A stretch of 6,807 nt of DNA, taken from positions 1 to 6,807 of the forward strand of contig CADBTH010000003.1 in assembly GCA_902797495.1 (NCBI GenBank), read 5' to 3'. The number at the start of each line of letters is the position of its first letter. Position 1 is the first letter of the stretch. The translations under genes were made by a program, and so were the position numbers. The notes under the pieces were generated by a model, which was not told the DNA's origin, searched no databases, and worked only from the letters and a program-made list of their open reading frames with translations. This document shows, one piece after another, positions 1-4,911 of this stretch. The DNA comes from an uncultured Ruminococcus sp. Lineage in GTDB: Bacteria > Bacillota > Clostridia > Oscillospirales > CAG-272.

Positions 1-441
1 ATGAAGAAGCTGCGCGCAGAGGGCAAGCGCGAATTCATCGTAGTAGTAGTCGAGGGCAACCCCTACTATTCCGAAGCTTTCGCAAAGAGGATCGAAGAGG
101 CGACGGGTATCGAGACTAAATTCGCACGCCTCGCTCACGTCGTACGCGGCGGCTCTCCCACGCTCCGCGACAGAGTTACCGCTGCAAAAATGGCGACCCG
201 CGCAGTCGAAGAACTTCTCGCCGGAAAGAGCGACCTCGTCATCTGCGAAAAGGGCGGAAAGATCCTCACCGCCGACATCAACTTCGCGCTCATCACCGAC
301 AGAATGTACAAGAAGAAACTGAAGGACGGCGACCTCGATAAGTACAGCGAAGAGGAGATCACAAAGATGAAAGAGATCTGCGAGGAGAAGCTCCAGGGCT
401 TCAGAGACCTCTACAAGATCATGGACGAGATCTCTTACTGA
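1..441 (+). CDS. pfkA: ATP-dependent 6-phosphofructokinase, C-terminal part (5' end outside window)
   Basis: Phosphofructokinases phosphorylate fructose 6-phosphate to fructose 1,6-bisphosphate in the cytoplasm, the committed step of glycolysis. Only the last 146 residues are present. The Met at the first base is almost certainly internal, because the family is about 320 residues or longer and the N-terminal nucleotide-binding half is missing. The visible part holds the conserved strand ending in VVVVEGN (about 14-20), an ETK segment (38-40), and the signature HVVRGGSPTLRDR (46-58). H46 and R49 align with the sugar-phosphate-binding His249 and Arg252 of the E. coli enzyme. The residue matching E. 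coli Arg243 appears to be Lys40. The end is a charged helical tail (about 110-146), somewhat longer than in the E. coli enzyme. The gene stops with tandem TGA TAA codons and is followed by a strong hairpin terminator, so it is the last gene of its transcript. A pyrophosphate-dependent enzyme cannot be excluded, since the residues that separate the two classes lie outside the window. Confidence 0.9.
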   Translation: MKKLRAEGKREFIVVVVEGNPYYSEAFAKRIEEATGIETKFARLAHVVRGGSPTLRDRVTAAKMATRAVEELLAGKSDLVICEKGGKILTADINFALITDRMYKKKLKDGDLDKYSEEEITKMKEICEEKLQGFRDLYKIMDEISY

Positions 442-454
442 TAAAATACGGGAC

Positions 455-489
455 CGCGGCGGGCGCGCAATACGCGTCCGCCGCGTTTT
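455..489 (+). terminator. Rho-independent terminator of the phosphofructokinase gene
   Basis: Arms 455-467 (CGCGGCGGGCGCG) and 473-485 (CGCGTCCGCCGCG) pair over 13 bp with one G-U wobble and enclose a 5-nt loop, CAATA. TTTTG follows directly. It begins 14 nt after the pfk stop codon. The T-run is short but the stem is very stable. Confidence 0.85.
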
Positions 490-543
490 GTTACGATCCT
501 TCCGCCGCAAAATACACGAAGATAGGAGCTTGAGGTAACGGGA

Positions 544-1053
544 GTGAATGAAGTAATAGTCGGCAACGTCTGCAGTCTCGCCGCGATGGTCACGGATTCT
601 GTCAGCGGCACGAGACGCCGGCGCGAGCATATCCTCGGTATTCAGATCGTGAGCCAGCTCTTTTACGCCGCGGGATCGATAATACTGAAGGGCTACAGCA
701 GCACGGCGCAGAACGCGGTCGCCGTTATCCGCAATATCGCGGGGATTAAAAATATAAAAAACAAGGCGGTCGAGTGGAGCCTTATCGCGCTCGGCGTGAT
801 ACTCGGAGCCGTTTTCAACAACCGCGGACTTCTCGGATGGCTTCCTATCGTCGCGAACTTTATCTATTCCGTCGCGATATTCCGCTTCAAGGACAACGAG
901 AAGGGACTTAAAACGGTCTTTATCATAAATCTTCTGATGTATTCCGCGTTCAGTCTGGTGATACGGAATTACGTCGGAGTCGTCTCCAATACGTTCGTCG
1001 CGATCATCACCTTTATCTCGCTCGTGCGCGGACGCAAAAAGAAAGCCGAATAA
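544..1053 (+). CDS. YgjV-family inner-membrane protein
   Basis: A small integral membrane protein of 169 residues resembling the YgjV family (Imp-YgjV, formerly a DUF). The family has no firmly established biochemical role. About five or six hydrophobic segments are visible, roughly at residues 4-19 (weak), 29-49, 76-92, 97-114, 122-139 and 145-161. The last is followed by a basic tail, RGRKKKAE, expected to lie in the cytoplasm. Between the second and third segments is a polar stretch with N57, R63, N64 and K69, which fits the family pattern of an Asn and Arg followed by Lys. The start is GTG at 544: a GAGG Shine-Dalgarno lies at 532-535, 8 nt upstream, and an ATG at 548 is out of frame. The gene lies between two terminators, so it is probably monocistronic. 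I see no convincing promoter in the short gap upstream. The family call comes from overall pattern and similarity to E. coli YgjV; a transporter role would be speculation. Confidence 0.72.
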   Translation: MNEVIVGNVCSLAAMVTDSVSGTRRRREHILGIQIVSQLFYAAGSIILKGYSSTAQNAVAVIRNIAGIKNIKNKAVEWSLIALGVILGAVFNNRGLLGWLPIVANFIYSVAIFRFKDNEKGLKTVFIINLLMYSAFSLVIRNYVGVVSNTFVAIITFISLVRGRKKKAE

Positions 1054-1057
1054 CGAA

Positions 1058-1083
1058 AAACCCCGCCTTAACGGCGGGGTTTC
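1058..1083 (+). terminator. Terminator of the ygjV-like gene; left copy of a paired terminator
   Basis: AAACCCCGCC (1058-1067) pairs with GGCGGGGTTT (1073-1082) across the loop TTAAC, starting 4 nt after the stop codon. The tail is only TTTCAG rather than a long T-run. The 3' arm plus tail, GGCGGGGTTTCAG (1073-1085), recurs as an exact inverted copy at 1310-1322 in the terminator of the facing gene. Confidence 0.85.
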
Positions 1084-1108
1084 AGAGCGAAGACAAACTT
1101 GGTACAGC

Positions 1109-1200
1109 GGCAATGATGATAAGAACCAAACGTTGAAAACAAACAGAAATAAAATACATCATAAGCACAGGTGGCGGGCAAAATGCCCGCCATCATTGCC
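1109..1200. repeat. 10-nt inverted repeat enclosing and overlapping a GC-rich hairpin
   Basis: GGCAATGATG at 1109-1118 is the exact reverse complement of CATCATTGCC at 1191-1200. Inside lies a hairpin: GGTGGCGGGCA (1170-1180) pairs with TGCCCGCCATC (1184-1194) through 11 pairs, one of them G-T, with an AAA loop. Bases 1191-1194 belong to both helices, so they either compete or stack after the inner stem is shortened. The arms are visible directly; their function is unknown. Confidence 0.7.
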
Positions 1201-1201
1201 T

Positions 1202-1259
1202 TTCGACGATCCCAACGCTCGACGTATTAATATACGCCTCACGCGTTGTGATCGTCGAA
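1202..1259. repeat. 58-nt segmented stem-loop
   Basis: TTCGACGATC (1202-1211) pairs with GATCGTCGAA (1250-1259). After a single C-T mismatch, CAACGC (1213-1218) pairs with GCGTTG (1243-1248). An internal loop follows, and then CGTAT (1223-1227) pairs with ATACG (1232-1236) around the loop TAAT. That makes 21 pairs in three collinear segments, the form expected of a folded RNA or a cruciform repeat. No T-run follows it on either strand, so it does not look like a terminator. Confidence 0.7.
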
Positions 1260-1284
1260 TCTACCTGCGTTTCTCTTCCTCTGC

Positions 1285-1313
1285 TCAGTCTGCAGACTTT
1301 GTCTGCAGACTGA
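1285..1313. repeat. Perfect 13-bp hairpin made of two tandem 10-bp palindromes
   Basis: TCAGTCTGCAGAC (1285-1297) and GTCTGCAGACTGA (1301-1313) are exact reverse complements around a TTT loop. Each arm contains GTCTGCAGAC, which is itself a perfect palindrome, so the site also reads as two direct copies spaced 13 bp apart (1288-1297 and 1301-1310). It could act as a hairpin in RNA or as a tandem pair of dimer-binding sites in DNA. It lies one base from the corA terminator stem. No role is demonstrated. Confidence 0.75.
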
Positions 1314-1334
1314 AACCCCGCCTCGCGGCGGGGT
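1312..1334 (-). terminator. Terminator of the corA-like gene; right copy of the paired terminator
   Basis: Stem ACCCCGCC (1315-1322) with GGCGGGGT (1327-1334), loop TCGC. Read on the minus strand it lies 7 nt beyond the corA stop codon and is followed by TTTCAG, the same tail as the opposing terminator. On the plus strand the stem is followed by CATTTTG, so it may work in both directions and insulate the two converging genes. Confidence 0.8.
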
Positions 1335-1341
1335 CATTTTG

Positions 1342-2256
1342 CTATAACCACTTTTTCTTTTTGAAAAACCAGATGCTCACCACGACGATCAGAACGCTGA
1401 CGGCGATGACGACGGGGTAACCCCATCTCCACGCGAGCTCGGGCATATATTTGAAGTTCATGCCGTACCATCCGGCGATCAGAGTCAGCGGAAGGAATAT
1501 CGACGTCACGACGGTCAGTATCGTCATAATGCGGTTCTGCTTCACGTCGAGCGACGACATATAGATGTCGCGGATCTGAGAGGCGTGGTCTCCGACCGAG
1601 GCGGCGCTGTCGCGGAGCCTTTCGATGCGGCTCGAGGAGAGGCGGAAGTATCTGAGATTGTCGTGCTTGAAAAAGTTGTTTTCGTTCTCTTCGAGCTCCT
1701 GGCTCAGGTCGAGGAGCTGTTCGTAGTGGATGCGCAGATCCCTGATCCCGTTCTTCACGTCGTAAAGGCGCTCGAGCGTCACTTTTTCCGGGTCCTTCGC
1801 CGCGAGAGACTCCATCTCGTCGAGCTCGCGGTCGTACTTTTCAAGCACCTCGCGGTCGCGGCTGACTATCTGCTCGATAAAGTCGTAGATGAATCGCTCG
1901 AGGCTCGGCAGACGCCATTTTTTCGTTTTCGTTATGTTCGAGATGATTTCCGACGCGGTATTGCCCGGATCGATGAAGACGATCCCCTTTTCGTCGAGCG
2001 CGAAGGAAAACGCCGCCTCGACCGACGTGTCTTCTCTGTCGGGAATGGAAAAGCTTCCGGTCAGCGAGTCGTAGTTGACCTGAGCCTTTGTCGTGAAAAG
2101 GTCTCCCGAGTCGGGCTCGATATCGATGCCCATGTCGAAGTCGTCCTTTTCTGCTCTCCACTCCTCGGGAGTCAGCACCGCGACGTACTGCGCGCCGCCT
2201 GCCGCGACTGCGCTCTTTTCGCATTCTTCGAGTTTTTCCCTGATAAGATAGTACAT
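1342..2256 (-). CDS. corA: CorA-family divalent metal-ion (Mg2+/Co2+) transporter
   Basis: CorA proteins form homopentameric inner-membrane channels that admit Mg2+ and related divalent ions. This 304-residue protein has the standard layout. There is an N-terminal cytoplasmic alpha/beta domain (about 1-130), then a long, charged helical region (about 130-240) that would form the stalk helices. Two C-terminal membrane helices follow (about 243-263 and 280-298). The signature YGMNF is at 264-268, with GMN at 265-267 immediately after the first membrane helix, followed by an acidic loop, MPEL. The tail KKKKWL is basic, as expected on the cytoplasmic side. The length is normal for the family and no key motif is missing. 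The start at 2256 has GGAG 9 nt upstream. It has its own near-consensus promoter and terminator, so it is probably transcribed alone. Ion preference cannot be read from the sequence; Zn2+-transporting relatives also carry GMN. Confidence 0.93.
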   Translation of the reverse strand: MYYLIREKLEECEKSAVAAGGAQYVAVLTPEEWRAEKDDFDMGIDIEPDSGDLFTTKAQVNYDSLTGSFSIPDREDTSVEAAFSFALDEKGIVFIDPGNTASEIISNITKTKKWRLPSLERFIYDFIEQIVSRDREVLEKYDRELDEMESLAAKDPEKVTLERLYDVKNGIRDLRIHYEQLLDLSQELEENENNFFKHDNLRYFRLSSSRIERLRDSAASVGDHASQIRDIYMSSLDVKQNRIMTILTVVTSIFLPLTLIAGWYGMNFKYMPELAWRWGYPVVIAVSVLIVVVSIWFFKKKKWL

Positions 2257-2290
2257 ATATCAATTCTCCGGAAGAGGTATCGTTGCTTTT

Positions 2291-2318
2291 ATTATATCTG
2301 ATTTCGGGCAAATGTCAA
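2291..2318 (-). promoter_or_regulatory. Near-consensus sigma-70 (SigA) promoter for corA
   Basis: On the minus strand a perfect -35 box, TTGACA (2318-2313), and a perfect -10 box, TATAAT (2296-2291), are separated by 16 bp. The -35 box begins 10 bp past the stop codon of the upstream acetyltransferase gene. Initiation near 2284 would leave a leader of about 28 nt containing the GGAG site. The leader is too short to hold an Mg2+ riboswitch, so any regulation would have to act at the promoter. Confidence 0.85.
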
Positions 2319-2328
2319 CGGGTCTTCA

Positions 2329-2850
2329 TTATTTGTCTTTTCTGTACGTGTTGACTGGAAATACCTTTTTGACGCCGCGCTTTGTGACCTCCATCTCGCG
2401 GCCTCCGACGAGAGCATATCCGTTCTTCTGTATCACGCGGTTGCTGCCGGCGTTCTGAACGAAAGCTTCGACGACGATCGAAGGAAAGCCTTCGGAAAAC
2501 AGATACTCCGTCACAGCGCCGAGAGCCTCGGTCATATAGCCGTTCCCCCAATATTTGCGCCGCGAGAGATAACCGATCTCGGGCGTGCCGTCGTCTTCGT
2601 AGTCCACCACGTCGATCATGCCGAAAACGTCGCCGTCCTCCTTGCGCTCGATGATCCATCTGTAACACTTCTCATCCTTATATTCTTCAAGCCATATTCC
2701 GACGCGCTCCTTCGCCGCATCGATACTCGTGTACGTGTCGAAGGAGACGTACTTTGTCACCTCGTCGTCGCTCCATGCGTCGTATAGAGAGACGTGATCG
2801 TCTTCTCTCAGATATCTGAGTTTAAGCCTTTCGCTTTCAAGTTCTTTCAT
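2329..2850 (-). CDS. GNAT-family N-acetyltransferase, RimJ/RimL type
   Basis: GNAT enzymes transfer an acetyl group from acetyl-CoA to an amine. The RimJ/RimL branch modifies protein N-termini, but many members act on small molecules or antibiotics. The 173-residue protein opens with the branch's usual ESERLKLRYLREDD (5-18). It carries the acetyl-CoA pyrophosphate-binding motif RRKYWGNGYMTEAL (97-110, matching R/Q-x-x-G-x-G/A) and ends with VQNAGSNRVIQKNGY (131-145), where the Asn and Ser-Asn-Arg residues are typical of the last conserved segment. The length is normal for a single-domain GNAT. The start at 2850 has GGAG 10 nt upstream. A hairpin with a T-run ends only 2 nt before that GGAG, so expression may depend on read-through from the dehydrogenase gene or on a weak promoter around the hairpin. 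The substrate is not predictable. Confidence 0.88.
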   Translation of the reverse strand: MKELESERLKLRYLREDDHVSLYDAWSDDEVTKYVSFDTYTSIDAAKERVGIWLEEYKDEKCYRWIIERKEDGDVFGMIDVVDYEDDGTPEIGYLSRRKYWGNGYMTEALGAVTEYLFSEGFPSIVVEAFVQNAGSNRVIQKNGYALVGGREMEVTKRGVKKVFPVNTYRKDK

Positions 2851-2866
2851 TTATTCAAATCTCCGC

Positions 2867-2911
2867 AAAAAATACGGCGGTGAAAGCCCGTATATGTGAC
2901 TCGTACCGCCG
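2867..2911 (-). terminator. Rho-independent terminator after the dehydrogenase gene (possible leader attenuator of the GNAT gene)
   Basis: On the minus strand CGGCGGT (2911-2905) pairs with ACCGCCG (2881-2875) across a 23-nt loop, and TATTTTTT follows, with an unbroken six-T run at 2872-2867. It lies about 20 nt beyond the dehydrogenase stop codon. The large loop is unusual, but the stem and T-run are clear. Upstream, TTGACT (2928-2923) could be a -35 box, but the matching -10 at 17 bp is poor (TACGAG). Confidence 0.75.
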
Positions 2912-2931
2912 CGTCGTCATTCAGTCAATAT

Positions 2932-3966
2932 TTAAAAGCATCTCTTTCTCTCGCCCTTGCGGCAGTTTTCAATTTCGCCGCATCTGTAGCAGAGCTCGTT
3001 GTCGCATACGCCGTCGTTATTGAAGTATGAGAGGATATTGTTCACGGTCGTCTCGGCGATATTGTTCAGAGCCTCCTCGGTGAGGAAAGCCTGGTGGGAC
3101 GTGACAATCACGTTCGGCATGGAGATGAGGCGGGAGAGGGTCTCGTCGTCCATTATGTGTCCGGACAGATCCTCGAAGAACACGTCGCCCTCCTCTTCGT
3201 AAACGTCGAGGCAGGCGGCGCCGATCTTTCTCGCTTTAATCCCTTCGAGGAGCGCCTCCGCGTCTATCAGCGCGCCGCGGGACGTGTTGACTATGAATAC
3301 GCCTTTCTTCATCATATCTATCGCGCTCGCGTCGATCATGTGCTTCGTCTCCGAGGTCAGCGGACAGTGAAGAGATATAACGTCGCTCTTTTCAAACAGT
3401 TCGTCGAGGGAGACGTACTTCGCGGGGACTTCCGGATTAGGGAACTTATCGTACGCCAGCACGTTCATTCCGAACCCGCGGCAGATATCTATAAACACCC
3501 TGCCGATCTTGCCCGTTCCGATGACGCCGACCGTCTTCCCGTGAAGATCGAAGCCGGTCAGTCCGTTCAGCGAAAAGTTATAATCTCTCGTGCGTACGTA
3601 CGCCTTGTGGATGCGCCTCAGCGACGTGAGAAGGAGCGCCGCGGCGTGCTCCGCGACGGAATAGGGAGAGTATGCCGGAACGTGTACGACGTGTATCTTT
3701 CCGTACGCGCTGCGCACGTCGACGTTGTTGTATCCCGCACATCTGAGCGCGACGAGTTTTACTCCCTCGCCGTACAGTTTATCTATCACTTCCGCGCCGA
3801 CGTCGTCGTTGACGAACACGCAGACCGCGTCGCATCCTCTGGCGAGTTCGGCGGTGTCGGCGTTTAGCTTCGTCTCGTAAAATTTGAATTCTATACCGTT
3901 TTCTCCGCCGTATTTTTCAAACGACGGTATATCGTACGCTTTCGCGTCAAAAAAAGCTACCTGCAT
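2932..3966 (-). CDS. ldhA: D-lactate dehydrogenase (D-2-hydroxyacid dehydrogenase family)
   Basis: This cytoplasmic NADH-dependent enzyme reduces pyruvate to D-lactate and so regenerates NAD+ during fermentation. I start it at 3966, giving 344 residues beginning MQVAFFDAKAYD, the usual D-LDH beginning. GGAG lies 6 nt upstream. A longer in-frame start at 4059 would overlap the preceding gene and add 31 unrelated residues. The N-terminal substrate region has LRCAGYNNVD (about 74-83) and VPAYSPYSVAEHA (96-108). The NAD-binding turn is GTGKIG (150-155). The catalytic trio appears as R230 (NTSRGALID), E257 (DVYEEEGD) and H291 (TSHQAF), with spacing close to that of lactobacillar D-LDH. The last 25 or so residues are unusual: a polar tail with five cysteines (321, 326, 329, 335, 343; spacing C-x4-C-x2-C-x5-C-x7-C). 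It is the last gene of the leftward cluster, 43 nt after the DUF89 gene. A 2-hydroxyisocaproate or related 2-hydroxyacid dehydrogenase is the alternative call. Confidence 0.9.
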   Translation of the reverse strand: MQVAFFDAKAYDIPSFEKYGGENGIEFKFYETKLNADTAELARGCDAVCVFVNDDVGAEVIDKLYGEGVKLVALRCAGYNNVDVRSAYGKIHVVHVPAYSPYSVAEHAAALLLTSLRRIHKAYVRTRDYNFSLNGLTGFDLHGKTVGVIGTGKIGRVFIDICRGFGMNVLAYDKFPNPEVPAKYVSLDELFEKSDVISLHCPLTSETKHMIDASAIDMMKKGVFIVNTSRGALIDAEALLEGIKARKIGAACLDVYEEEGDVFFEDLSGHIMDDETLSRLISMPNVIVTSHQAFLTEEALNNIAETTVNNILSYFNNDGVCDNELCYRCGEIENCRKGERKRCF

Positions 3967-3987
3967 TGTAAACTCCGTTTTTTCCTT

Positions 3988-3993
3988 ATTGTA
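3988..3993 (-). promoter_or_regulatory. Possible -10 box of an internal promoter for the dehydrogenase gene
   Basis: TACAAT (3993-3988, minus strand) lies in the 43-nt gap ahead of the dehydrogenase gene and differs from TATAAT at one position. No good -35 box is seen at 16-18 bp (the 17-bp position reads TCTTTA), so this is tentative. If real, it would let the dehydrogenase gene be expressed separately from the upstream cluster. Confidence 0.3.
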
Positions 3994-4009
3994 TCCCGTT
4001 TGCGCCGTT

Positions 4010-4903
4010 TTAAAGAAAAGAGCCCGATGCGCCGAAGCGGCGGTCCTTTTCGTTGACAAAGATACCTTCGAGATGCTTCATCCCGAAGCGGCGCTCGAAC
4101 CACTCGCATTTGCACAGGAATACGTAGTAGACGTTCAGCCCGCAGCCGAGCATCGTCTCAAAGTTGCCCTGACCTTTCGCTATGATGACGTCGGCGCCTT
4201 CAAGAAGAGCGCGCGCTTCCTCCGAGACCGAGGGAAGATACGTTCCGGCGATGCCGCTTCCGTTGCCGACGACGCGGCAGAGCGCGTCGATGCCGACTGC
4301 GGCGGCGTCCTTTTCCGTGACGTCGTTCAGGACGGGGCGGCCGCGAACGAGCGCGGTCACGTCGAGAGAGGGATACTCCTCCCGAAGAACTCTTATAAAT
4401 ATCTTGTCGAAGACGATCTCTCCGCAGTTGTCCGGTATGTAGACGAGCCGTTCTGCCCTCGAGAGGTCGCTCCTGAAAGCTCTGTAAGCGTCTTCGTCGA
4501 CGGCGTCCTCCGGGGCTTTGCGGATCAGCTCGGACAGTTTCTCCTCCTCCACCGAGGCGAGCGCGCCGAAGTCTATGTAGTTGCCGATCCTGGCGAGCTT
4601 GAGTGCCGCGGCTATCCTGTCGGGCGACGAGTCGACGCTCGACGCGATCTCGTCCTCTTTTGAGAGAAGAAGCTCGTTGTAGCGCGCCTTAACGTCTTCG
4701 AAACTCCGGTTTACGCCGAAGTATTCCGTAAAGCGGTTGTCCATCCGCTCGACGGCGACGGGGGATGTCTCCCCATCCTTCATGTCGTGCAGGATATTTA
4801 GGACTTCCTTCATATACTCCGCCTTTTTGACCTCGTCCTCAAAAGGCAGGAGAAGCTTGTACTGTCTGTTTACCAGACACGATATGCATTTTGCACTTAA
4901 CAT
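4010..4903 (-). CDS. DUF89 / ARMT1-like damage-control phosphatase family protein
   Basis: DUF89 proteins are metal-dependent phosphatases thought to remove damaged or overflow phosphometabolites such as sugar phosphates. The prokaryotic branch with an N-terminal CxxC is less well studied. This 297-residue protein shows C6 and C9 in CISC at the N-terminus, then a helical region. The core has PDNCGE (157-162, with D158 and N159 expected to bind metal), VRGRPVLND (186-194, N193 and D194), GNGSG (213-217), and AKGQGNFE (242-249), which is strongly conserved in the family. The length is usual for this branch and no membrane segment is seen, so it should be cytoplasmic. The start at 4903 has GAGG at 4913-4910, which overlaps the stop codon of the preceding gene, so translation is probably coupled. 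The gap is 8 nt. The family call is firm; the physiological substrate is unknown. Confidence 0.88.
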   Translation of the reverse strand: MLSAKCISCLVNRQYKLLLPFEDEVKKAEYMKEVLNILHDMKDGETSPVAVERMDNRFTEYFGVNRSFEDVKARYNELLLSKEDEIASSVDSSPDRIAAALKLARIGNYIDFGALASVEEEKLSELIRKAPEDAVDEDAYRAFRSDLSRAERLVYIPDNCGEIVFDKIFIRVLREEYPSLDVTALVRGRPVLNDVTEKDAAAVGIDALCRVVGNGSGIAGTYLPSVSEEARALLEGADVIIAKGQGNFETMLGCGLNVYYVFLCKCEWFERRFGMKHLEGIFVNEKDRRFGASGSFL

Positions 4904-4911
4904 TTACGACC

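Larger units (their letters stand above)
1058..1334. other. Structured non-coding convergent intergenic region with inverted ends
   Basis: The gap between the ygjV-like gene and corA holds no credible gene; the only sizeable frame, a TTG-start frame at 1133-1420, runs into corA antisense and has no family features. It is instead filled with inverted repeats. In order these are the left terminator (1058-1082), a 10-nt inverted repeat (1109-1118 with 1191-1200) around a GC-rich hairpin (1170-1194), a segmented stem-loop (1202-1259), a perfect 13-bp hairpin (1285-1313), and the right terminator (1315-1334). The ends match as inverted copies (1073-1085 with 1310-1322, 13 of 13). This layout would suit a MITE/REP-type repeat unit or a structured RNA. 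No transposase gene is present and no flanking target duplication could be identified. The unit boundaries and its being one element are inference. Confidence 0.55.

Noticed and set aside
1086..1310. CRISPR array or tRNA in the structured gap
   Set aside because: There are inverted repeats but no regularly spaced direct repeats with unique spacers, and no cloverleaf with conserved T-arm or anticodon-arm bases could be drawn.
1133..1420. 95-residue TTG-start frame on the plus strand in the convergent gap
   Set aside because: It runs through the inverted repeats and a terminator into corA antisense. Its composition follows the hairpins, and it has no recognisable domain.
1585..2301. Long plus-strand frame antisense to corA
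   Set aside because: The opposite strand encodes a complete CorA with the GMN motif and both membrane helices. This frame is a by-product of GC-rich third codon positions.
2257..2328. Mg2+ riboswitch ahead of corA
   Set aside because: The promoter occupies most of the 72-bp gap and leaves a leader of about 28 nt, too short for a known Mg2+ riboswitch.
3094..3867. 257-residue plus-strand frame antisense to the dehydrogenase gene
   Set aside because: The minus strand carries all D-LDH motifs. The antisense product is Arg/Val/Asp-rich and resembles no family.
3967..4059. N-terminal extension of the dehydrogenase to an ATG at 4059
   Set aside because: It would overlap the 3' end of the DUF89 gene by 50 bases and add a non-homologous leader. 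The start at 3966 has a well-placed GGAG and the family's usual N-terminus.
3884..4663. 259-residue plus-strand frame antisense to the DUF89 gene
   Set aside because: It lies opposite a clear DUF89 protein with coupled translation signals and has no motif of its own.
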